Source of the DNA: CAYQAJ01 sp964415245
Lineage (GTDB): Bacteria; Planctomycetota; Planctomycetia; Pirellulales; Pirellulaceae
Reading direction: 5' to 3'
Length of the DNA: 9,718 nucleotides
Assembly: GCA_964415245.1 (NCBI GenBank)
Contig: CAYQAJ010000202.1
Location: forward strand, 1-9,718
The notes under the pieces were generated by a model. That model searched no databases. It saw only the letters and a program-made list of their open reading frames with translations, and was not told the DNA's origin. This document shows, one piece after another, positions 1 through 5,845 of the stretch (positions are counted from its first letter, which is position 1; each line of letters begins with the position of its first letter). Position numbers and translations under genes: made by a program.

Positions 1-1
1 G

Positions 2-433
2 CCGCTGGAAGTGCTGGTCAATAAGTTCTCCCACACGCGGTTCGAGCCGATGGGGCATACGACGAATCCCGACATCCCCATCGCCAAGAGCGTGGTCGAT
101 TACATCTTCCGCTGGCTGGGGACGACATTTTTGCCCGAGCACGCCAAGGCGCTGCCGCCGGCCAAGGGAGAAGGGGCGAAGGCCGAGTCTGCCCAAGTAA
201 GCGGGGCGGCAACCAAGGCGCCGGCTGCTTCGAACGGTGCGTCGGGCTCGAATCCAGGACACAGTACAGTGGCCCTCGAGATCGACCAGAACGCCGGGCC
301 CGAACGCCGCAGCGAGCAATTCGCCCGATTCCAGAGCGACGCTCCGAGCTGCGATAACTGCGGCGCCATCACGGTGCGCAACGGCAACTGCTATCTCTGC
401 TACAATTGTGGCAACAGCATGGGTTGTTCCTGA
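2..433 (+). CDS. nrdJ: Adenosylcobalamin-dependent (class II) ribonucleotide reductase, C-terminal fragment
   Basis: Only the last 143 residues are in the window; the frame is open to the left edge (first full codon at base 2), so the start lies outside. The enzyme reduces ribonucleotides to deoxyribonucleotides in the cytoplasm using coenzyme B12. The visible part begins with a stretch typical of the end of the catalytic barrel (NKFSHTRFEPMGHTTNPDIP, then AKSVVDYIFRWLG). A linker of about 65 residues rich in Ala, Gly, Ser and Pro follows, and then a Cys-rich tail with pattern C-x2-C-x9-C-x2-C-x2-C-x5-C (visible residues 117-142) ending NCGNSMGCS. That tail is the hallmark of long NrdJ proteins, where it is thought to bind zinc and/or re-reduce the active-site disulfide. 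Stop is TGA at 431-433. The next gene is 237 bases away and unrelated. Family assignment is firm; the missing N-terminal part cannot be judged. Confidence 0.9.
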   Translation, partial: PLEVLVNKFSHTRFEPMGHTTNPDIPIAKSVVDYIFRWLGTTFLPEHAKALPPAKGEGAKAESAQVSGAATKAPAASNGASGSNPGHSTVALEIDQNAGPERRSEQFARFQSDAPSCDNCGAITVRNGNCYLCYNCGNSMGCS

Positions 434-493
434 CACTGGCGGCAGGCAAGGCGCCGCGGGAGCGCCTTTGCCTCGCTAGGGATGGCACGGGCG

Positions 494-588
494 GCCTATT
501 CCAAAACCGTCGCGAAGAAGGAGACAGGCCCACTTCGCTCGGAGGAAGTGCGCATAATACGCCTGTCCCCGACGGTTTTGGGATAGGC
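494..588. repeat. 95-bp imperfect palindromic repeat, copy 1 (complete)
   Basis: The outer arms, 494-511 and 571-588, pair over 18 positions with one G-U wobble. After a 9-base unpaired stretch on the left only (512-520), a second helix forms between 521-529 (gagacaggc) and 561-569 (gcctgtccc), with one mismatch. An inner stem cacttc/gaagtg (531-536 with 545-550) closes an 8-base loop. The left half is recognisably the same sequence as 9669-9718 at the other end of the window, so this is a dispersed family and not a one-off hairpin. It lies between the nrdJ stop and the ABC operon. It has no coding potential and no U-tract, so it is not a classic terminator. Size and structure resemble REP/MITE-type elements mobilised in trans; no transposase is in the window. 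Confidence 0.8.
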
Positions 589-670
589 TCTTGCATCGTC
601 GGCGACTGCCGCGACACGCCGTCTGTTTCATGCCGTTTCGTTTTCCCTCGATCTACGGTTCCCGCCTGCC

Positions 671-1372
671 ATGTTGCTGCTGGAAGGGGTCAAGAAGTCG
701 TATGTCGAGCCGGACGGCCGCTTACTGCCGATCATCGACATTGACCGCTGGAGCCTGGAAAAGGGTCAGCAGACCGCGCTCGTCGGCCGTAGCGGATGCG
801 GCAAGACGACGCTCTTGCACATGATCGCGGGGATCAGCCGCGCCGACGCCGGGCGGATTGTGCTCGACGGACTGGACGTCGCGAAGCTTTCCGAGGCGCA
901 GCGCGATCTGATGCGGGCCGACAAAATCGGCTACGTCTTCCAGACGTTCAATCTCCTCCCCGGTTTCTCGGCGCTGGAGAACGTCCTGCTGGGGATGACG
1001 TTTGCCCGGCGGCGAAAGGATTCCAAGCGAGCGTGGCGACTGCTGGAGCGGGTCGGTTTGGGACATCGGATGAGTCACCGCCCCGGTGCTCTCTCGGTGG
1101 GCGAACAGCAGCGCGTGGCGGTGGCACGGGCGCTGGCCAACCAGCCGACCCTGATGCTGGCGGATGAGCCGACGGCCAACGTCGACCAAGTGAACCAGCA
1201 GAATATTATCGACTTGATCTGCGACACATGCCGGGAGGAGAAAGTGTCGTTGATCCTGGTGACGCACGCGGCGGAAGTGGCGAGCCAGTTCGAGCGCGTT
1301 GAGCGATTGGAAGAGATTAACCAGGCAGGAAAGCGGACGGTGGCGGATGAGCCATCGTCACAGGTGAAGTAG
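671..1372 (+). CDS. ABC transporter ATP-binding protein, LolD/MacB type
   Basis: A 233-residue cytoplasmic ATPase, the usual length for LolD-like subunits that power FtsX/MacB-type permeases. Motifs in order: Walker A GRSGCGKT (39-46), Q-loop Q91 in FQTFNLLPG, signature LSVGEQQRVAVARAL (141-155), Walker B LMLADEP (161-167) with catalytic Glu166, and H-loop His199 in THA. The signature departs from the usual LSGGQ (LSVGE), but all catalytic residues are present. The start is the ATG at 671; no Shine-Dalgarno sequence is visible before it. The matching permease begins 235 bases downstream on the same strand, separated by a palindrome (1445-1523). Together with the permease and DUF3299 proteins it resembles the zinc-related PA4063-PA4066 and Zrg loci, so metal-linked transport is a likely role, but the ATPase alone does not reveal a substrate. 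Lipoprotein release (LolD) or MacB-type efflux are alternatives. No Zur-like palindrome was seen upstream. Confidence 0.9.
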   Translation: MLLLEGVKKSYVEPDGRLLPIIDIDRWSLEKGQQTALVGRSGCGKTTLLHMIAGISRADAGRIVLDGLDVAKLSEAQRDLMRADKIGYVFQTFNLLPGFSALENVLLGMTFARRRKDSKRAWRLLERVGLGHRMSHRPGALSVGEQQRVAVARALANQPTLMLADEPTANVDQVNQQNIIDLICDTCREEKVSLILVTHAAEVASQFERVERLEEINQAGKRTVADEPSSQVK

Positions 1373-1444
1373 GGAATGTTGCGGGTTGACGGATGCTGAT
1401 CGGTCGAAACCTCAAATCGCAAAACACCAATCATAAATCACAAA

Positions 1445-1523
1445 CAATGACCAAGCACCAAATCCAAATGACCAATGAGGGCGGATTGAGCTCCGGCACT
1501 GGTCATTTGTGCTTGGTTCATTG
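1445..1523. repeat. AT-richer palindromic repeat between ATPase and permease genes
   Basis: The left arm (1445-1458, caatgaccaagcac) pairs with 1509-1523, and an inner helix pairs 1466-1477 with 1497-1508 with one mismatch. A 7-base stretch (1459-1465) is unpaired on the left side only, and the loop is 1478-1496. The sequence is built from recurring words such as CCAA, CAAAT and ATGACCAA, which continue leftward to about 1411, and is clearly less GC-rich than the genes around it. It falls inside the presumed operon, so the transcript would carry a long hairpin between the ATPase and permease reading frames. It resembles dispersed palindromic repeats common in large environmental bacterial genomes. 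No second copy is in the window. Confidence 0.7.
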
Positions 1524-1595
1524 GACATTGCACGGTTGTCGGCGTCGGAGGGGCGAACGAACTTCCGGCGCCGCGAAGACAGCGCCGTCGAGCGC

Positions 1596-1601
1596 AAGGT
1601 G
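1596..1601 (+). promoter_or_regulatory. Ribosome binding site that fixes the permease start
   Basis: AAGGTG lies 6 bases before the ATG at 1608. It favours that start over the in-frame start at 1509, which lies inside the upstream palindrome and would add 33 Arg-rich residues unlike a permease N-terminus. Confidence 0.6.
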
Positions 1602-1607
1602 CGGATC

Positions 1608-3224
1608 ATGAGTCTGTGGAAGATCGCCTGGCGCAGCATTCAGCAGCGCGGCCTGGCGTCGGCGCTGACGACGCTCTCGATGGCCCTGGGGGTCACGCTG
1701 GTCGTGGCGGTGCTGTCGATCCACGGCGTGGTGTCGCAGTCGTTCCGCAATAACACCAGCCTGGGCTACGACACCATCGTGGGAGCCAAGGGGGGCAAGC
1801 TCCAGCTTACGCTCAACACGGTCTACTACCTCAGCTCGCCCGTCGAGAACATCCCCTACGAGTATTACCTCGAATTCAAGCCCGCCGACGTTCGGCGTGC
1901 CGAGCTGGAAAACTCGCTCCGCTACCGCGCTCGGCAGGCCCAGTGGCAGACGGCTCGAGCGCAGATCGCAGCCAGCGGCGCCATGGGGCCGCAGGCGCTC
2001 GCCGCCGAAGCGCTGCTCGACGCCGCACAGGCCTCCGACCCCGTGCTCGCGGAGATGAGCCGCACCACGCGCTTCGGCAACTACGTGGGACTCGCCGTGC
2101 CCGTCTGCCTGGGCGACTACTACGGCCGATTCCGCGTCGTGGGCACGACGCCCGACTTTTTCGACAAGCTCACCTTCGGCGAGGAAGCGGACAAGAGGTA
2201 CACCTTCGCCCAAGGCCGAAACTTCCAACAGTACACGCCCGAGAACGGATACTTTGAAGCAGTGATCGGCGCGGCGGTGGCGCGGGAGATGAAGGTGAAG
2301 TTGGGCGACCGCATTTCGCCGACGCACGGCGACCCCGAGGCAGGCGGCGAGGAGCACGGCACGAAGTTCACGGTGGTCGGCATTTTGAAACCCTCCGGCA
2401 CGCCCAACGATCGGGCCGTGTTCGTGAACATGGAGGGTTTCTATCTCATGGAGGACCACGCCAAGCCGGTGGCCGAACAGAAGGACGAAGACGACGAGGA
2501 AGCGGAGCAGCACGACGGCGCAAGTGGGGACGAACATGTCACTGGCGCAGATGCGTCCGATAAACATGCGGCCGAAGAACACGCCGACGAACACGACCAT
2601 GGGGCCAGAACTTCGCTGCCGGTCGAACAGCGCGAGGTCACGGCGATCCTGCTGCGGATGTCGAGCCCCATCTTCGGCGCCACGATCCCCAACCTCATCA
2701 ATGAGGGATCCGAGGCGCAGGCCGTCATGCCGATCCTGGAAATCACCAACCTGCTCGACATGCAGGTCCGCCCCATGCAATGGCTGCTTTTGATCCTGAC
2801 CATCCTGATTTGCGTGATTTCCGGCGTCAGCATCCTGGTGAGCATCTATAATTCCATGAGCGAGCGCCGCAAGGAAATCGCCGTGATGCGGGCCCTGGGA
2901 GCGGGGCGCAGCACGGTGATGGCGATCGTGCTGCTGGAGTCGATTATGCTGGCGCTGGGGGGCGGCGCGGTGGGGTGGCTCGGCGGTCACACGCTCAATG
3001 CGCTGGCCAGGCCCTGGGTCGAGATGCAAACGGGCGTTTCCATTGGGCTTTTCGACCTGGCACCGCCGATCAATGTGCTTGAGCTATTGGGTGGGAATGG
3101 GATAATGATGGTTTACCCGGAATTGCTACTGATCCCCGGCTTGATCGTGCTGGCCGTGGCCGTGGGCTTTTTGCCCGCACTCTCGGCTTACCGCACCGAC
3201 GTGGCGCGGTCGTTGGCACCCTAA
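1608..3224 (+). CDS. FtsX/MacB-type ABC permease with His/acid-rich extracytoplasmic insert
   Basis: A 538-residue inner-membrane permease, presumably working with the ATPase encoded just upstream. The N-terminus MSLWKIAWRSIQQRG followed by a first membrane helix (about 16-42) is typical of MacB/LolC/FtsX permeases. A large extracytoplasmic domain (about 43-385) follows, then three C-terminal helices (about 391-415, 437-460, 505-527). The ERRKEIAVMRALGAGR coupling segment (419-434) is characteristic of the FtsX domain. Two unusual stretches interrupt the extracytoplasmic domain: an Ala-rich, probably helical region at about 97-150, and a low-complexity region at 281-331 with 7 His and about 20 Asp/Glu, expected to bind divalent metals loosely. 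An in-frame start at 1509 exists but would lie in the repeat, and 1608 has a ribosome binding site. The next gene starts 26 bases after the stop. The His-rich stretch and the DUF3299 neighbours suggest a role in zinc or other metal handling; the direction of transport is not evident. Confidence 0.88.
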   Translation: MSLWKIAWRSIQQRGLASALTTLSMALGVTLVVAVLSIHGVVSQSFRNNTSLGYDTIVGAKGGKLQLTLNTVYYLSSPVENIPYEYYLEFKPADVRRAELENSLRYRARQAQWQTARAQIAASGAMGPQALAAEALLDAAQASDPVLAEMSRTTRFGNYVGLAVPVCLGDYYGRFRVVGTTPDFFDKLTFGEEADKRYTFAQGRNFQQYTPENGYFEAVIGAAVAREMKVKLGDRISPTHGDPEAGGEEHGTKFTVVGILKPSGTPNDRAVFVNMEGFYLMEDHAKPVAEQKDEDDEEAEQHDGASGDEHVTGADASDKHAAEEHADEHDHGARTSLPVEQREVTAILLRMSSPIFGATIPNLINEGSEAQAVMPILEITNLLDMQVRPMQWLLLILTILICVISGVSILVSIYNSMSERRKEIAVMRALGAGRSTVMAIVLLESIMLALGGGAVGWLGGHTLNALARPWVEMQTGVSIGLFDLAPPINVLELLGGNGIMMVYPELLLIPGLIVLAVAVGFLPALSAYRTDVARSLAP

Positions 3225-3250
3225 GACCGTGAGCAAGTAGGAGACGCGAT

Positions 3251-4519
3251 ATGCGGATGCAAACGGCCGCGACGACAACGGCAATGGCGATTACGGCGGC
3301 GCTGGCCGTCGCGCTCGTCGGGCGTACGGCAACGGCCTGCCCCTTCTGTTCCGCCCCCATGAAGACGTTCGGCGAAGAAATCGAGTCGATGGACGTGGCG
3401 GTCATCGCCGTGCTGGCCGAGGGAGCGGAACGCGCTGTAGGCGGAGCTGCGGCCGACGACCGCGTTCCCACGGCACGCTTCACGATCGTGGAGGTGCTCA
3501 AGGGAAAGGAGCACCTGGCCGGCGCCAAAACGGTCGATACGATCTACTTCGGCGGCGCCGATCCCGGTAAGTCGTTTCTCATCATGGGGGTGGGGGCGCC
3601 GAAGCTGATGTGGTCGACGCCGCTGCCGATCGCGGCCGAATCGCGCGACTACTTTCGCAAGATCGTGGCTCTGCCCAAAGAGGGACCGGAGCGGCTGACG
3701 TTCTTTCTGAGTTACCTCGAAAACGCCGACGACATGCTGGCTCGCGACGCCTATGACGAGTTCGCCAAGGCGCCGTATGCCATGGTTCATGAGCTCAAGG
3801 ACTCGCTCGACCACGATCAGATCGTCAAGTGGGTTCAGTCGCCCGACATTCCCGCCACGCGCCGCCGCCTGTACTTGACGATGCTGGGCATCTGCGCAAG
3901 CGACGACGACATTCCCATGCTGGAAACGATGCTGCGGGCGGAAGACCGCAAGTCGCGGGCCGGGCTCGATGCACTGGTCGCCTGCTACCTCACGCTTCGG
4001 GGGCCCGAGGGGGTCGAACTGGTCGAAGAGTTGTTCCTTGAGAATGAGAAGGCGGAGTACGCCGATACCTACGCGGCCATCATGGCCCTGCGGTTCCACG
4101 GGACCGAGGTGGAAGCCATTCCGCAGAAAAGGCTCATCGAGGCCCTGCGGCTGATGCTCGATCGGCCCGAGCTGGCCGACCTGGTGATTCCCGACCTGGC
4201 CCGATGGGAAGATTGGGATTCGATGCCGCGTTTGACGGAGCTGTTCAAAAACGCCGATGAGAAATCGAGCTGGGTGCGGGTGCCGGTGATCAATTACCTG
4301 CGGGCTTGCCCCTTGCCCGAGGCGAAGAAACGGATCGAGGAGCTGGAGAAGATCGATCCCGAGGCCGTACGTCGGGCCAACACGTTCTTCCCTTTTAACC
4401 GGCCCGCGGCGCCATCCAGCAGCAGTACTTCGCCCGGTCGGCGTGGAGTGGGAGAGTTCGTTTCCGAGTCGGCGCTGGGGGCGGTCCCGACGAACCTTTA
4501 CGGCCGGCGCACCGTATAA
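3251..4519 (+). CDS. Secreted CPFC-motif protein with helical (HEAT-like) repeats, unknown function
   Basis: A 422-residue protein with a Sec signal peptide (about 1-29) whose predicted cleavage after ATA would leave Cys30 as the first residue of a CPFC motif (30-33). The residue three before the cysteine is Ala, not Leu/Val, so signal peptidase I is more likely than lipoprotein processing. Residues about 45-125 look beta-rich. Residues about 135-375 are mostly amphipathic helices with HEAT-like character (for example the segments around DIPMLETMLRAEDRKSRAGLDAL and PELADLVIPDLARWEDWDSMP, each only partly quoted by position elsewhere). A Ser/Pro-rich, poorly ordered tail of about 40 residues closes the protein. 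A good ribosome binding site, AGGAG (3239-3243), lies 7 bases before the ATG. Its place between the permease and the DUF3299 genes suggests an accessory extracytoplasmic part of the same system. The C-x2-C could bind metal or act as a thiol pair, but no thioredoxin fold is visible. I do not recognise a named family. Confidence 0.8.
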   Translation: MRMQTAATTTAMAITAALAVALVGRTATACPFCSAPMKTFGEEIESMDVAVIAVLAEGAERAVGGAAADDRVPTARFTIVEVLKGKEHLAGAKTVDTIYFGGADPGKSFLIMGVGAPKLMWSTPLPIAAESRDYFRKIVALPKEGPERLTFFLSYLENADDMLARDAYDEFAKAPYAMVHELKDSLDHDQIVKWVQSPDIPATRRRLYLTMLGICASDDDIPMLETMLRAEDRKSRAGLDALVACYLTLRGPEGVELVEELFLENEKAEYADTYAAIMALRFHGTEVEAIPQKRLIEALRLMLDRPELADLVIPDLARWEDWDSMPRLTELFKNADEKSSWVRVPVINYLRACPLPEAKKRIEELEKIDPEAVRRANTFFPFNRPAAPSSSSTSPGRRGVGEFVSESALGAVPTNLYGRRTV

Positions 4520-4638
4520 ACCCAACCCGACAACCGGCGCGCCGCTGTATGGAATACGTGGCGCCGAAACAATATCCCTGTTCGTGCGGCGGGGCGACGG
4601 GACGTGTACCCCCCGCAGCCATTACGACAGCTACCAAT

Positions 4639-5322
4639 ATGGCCAGCGACGCAACGCTCTTTCAAAACGAGACGACCGACGAGGTCCAGCAGTACCGCAC
4701 CCTCAGCAAAATGGCCGTGGCGGCCGCGATTCTCGCCAACCTCTCGCTCTTGGCCTTCCTGTTTGTTCCCCTGGTGGCGCTGCCGATTGTGGCAACGCTG
4801 GTTGCGGCAATCGCGGTGGTTGTGACGCGGCGCAACGTCGATCGCGTGACGGGACAAAGTCTCGCGCTGGCCGCTCTGGTCGAGTCGCCCGCTATCTTGC
4901 TGCTGGCAATCGCCGTGCACGTGTATACCTACGCCACGGAAGTGCCGGGAGACTACCAACGCATCTCGTTCTACGAGCTGAATCCCCATCTTCCCGATCA
5001 CCCGGCACATCCCGTGCCCGATACGGCGCGTGCGCTCAACGGCAAGAAGGTGTTCGTCAAGGGCTACATGCACCCGGGCGTGCAGAGCTTCGGGGAGATC
5101 AAGAACTTCGTGCTGGTGCCGGACATGAAGACGTGCTGCTTTGGCGGCCAGCCCAAACCTTGGGACATGATTGAGGTGCGGCTGAAGGAGCCCGAAAAGT
5201 TGAACTATACGCGCAGGCCGCTGCGGGTGTGCGGCGTGCTGACAGTCAACGAGGATCAGCGCGAGCTGCCCGGGGATATTATCGGTGGCTTCTACGAGCT
5301 TGACGCGGATATTGCCCAATGA
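4639..5322 (+). CDS. Membrane-anchored DUF3299-like protein
   Basis: 227 residues from the ATG at 4639. An in-frame ATG at 4549 would add 30 residues including CSCGG; neither has a ribosome binding site. I prefer 4639 because the recognisable part starts with QQYRTLSKMAVAAAIL. Residues about 25-63 form two closely spaced hydrophobic segments and 76-98 a third, resembling the small DUF4190-like membrane module often seen in planctomycetes. The C-terminal part (about 135-222) resembles DUF3299: KKVFVKGYMHPG, then FVLVPDMKTCCFGG with adjacent cysteines at 166-167, then WDMIEV. It can be aligned with the product of the next gene (KGYMHPG/RGYILPS, FVLVPDMKTCCFG/FVLVRDNMECCFG), so the two are paralogues. 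The stop overlaps the next start (ATGA, 5319-5322), which indicates translational coupling. It probably acts at the outer face of the membrane; function unknown, metal handling inferred from context. Confidence 0.78.
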   Translation: MASDATLFQNETTDEVQQYRTLSKMAVAAAILANLSLLAFLFVPLVALPIVATLVAAIAVVVTRRNVDRVTGQSLALAALVESPAILLLAIAVHVYTYATEVPGDYQRISFYELNPHLPDHPAHPVPDTARALNGKKVFVKGYMHPGVQSFGEIKNFVLVPDMKTCCFGGQPKPWDMIEVRLKEPEKLNYTRRPLRVCGVLTVNEDQRELPGDIIGGFYELDADIAQ

Positions 5323-5792
5323 AGTTTCGCACCGCCGCCTATGGAACGATGTTCGCGGCCACGCTGGCGTTGGCGTGCCTTTGCCAGCGCGACGCGATCG
5401 CCGACGAGGGCGATGCCGAAAAGCCGCGGAACATCAACTTTGACGACATCAAGATCGATCTCAAGAAGGGGCAGGCGTTCAAACGGTCAATGCTGACCGA
5501 CAAGGTCCAAGAGATCGACGGCATTGCCGTAAGCTTGCGAGGCTACATTCTGCCGAGCTTCCAGCAGAAGGGAATCACCCAGTTCGTGCTGGTGCGCGAC
5601 AACATGGAGTGCTGCTTCGGTCCCGGCGCGGCACTGTACGATTGCGTCGTCGTGGAAATGGAAAAGGGCACGTCGACGTCGTATACGGTGCGGCCGGTGA
5701 CGGTGGAAGGCAAGTTCACCGTCAACGAGCTGGTAGGACCCGACGGTACGCATCTGGCCATCTATCACATCCGCGGCCGTAGCGTCAAATAG
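5319..5792 (+). CDS. Secreted DUF3299 protein
   Basis: 157 residues with an N-terminal signal peptide (about 1-28, hydrophobic core AAYGTMFAATLALACLC). The mature part matches DUF3299 in length and motifs: INFDDIKIDLKKG (39-51), SLRGYILPSFQQKGI (72-86), FVLVRDNMECCFGPGAALYDCV (starting at residue 89; adjacent Cys98-Cys99, further Cys109), VRPVTVEGKF (124-133) and the HLAIYHI ending. The family has no settled biochemical role. In Proteobacteria, DUF3299 genes sit, as I recall, next to an ABC ATPase and an FtsX-type permease in zinc-responsive loci, as here. The conserved Cys pair could bind metal or be redox-active; this is inference. The start is fixed by the 4-base ATGA overlap with the preceding paralogue, and there is no separate ribosome binding site, so translation probably depends on reinitiation. 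The MFS gene follows after 53 bases and may or may not share the transcript. Confidence 0.85.
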   Translation: MKFRTAAYGTMFAATLALACLCQRDAIADEGDAEKPRNINFDDIKIDLKKGQAFKRSMLTDKVQEIDGIAVSLRGYILPSFQQKGITQFVLVRDNMECCFGPGAALYDCVVVEMEKGTSTSYTVRPVTVEGKFTVNELVGPDGTHLAIYHIRGRSVK

Positions 5793-5845
5793 CCGATCAT
5801 CAGCGACGCTCGTGCCGCCTTTCCGCCGCTTCGGGCCAAAGGGGT

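Noticed and set aside
589..670. Zur- or Fur-type operator upstream of the ABC operon
   Set aside because: No AT-rich inverted repeat of the expected size was seen before the ATPase start; a planctomycete operator might look different.
1518..3029. Long open frame on the - strand opposite the permease gene (503 codons)
   Set aside because: Its translation is rich in His, Arg, Gln and Gly with no recognisable domain, as expected for the shadow of a GC-rich gene; the + strand frame encodes a clear FtsX-type permease.
3221..4525. Long open frame on the - strand opposite the CPFC protein gene (434 codons)
   Set aside because: No membrane, signal or domain pattern; the + strand frame has a signal peptide and a good ribosome binding site.
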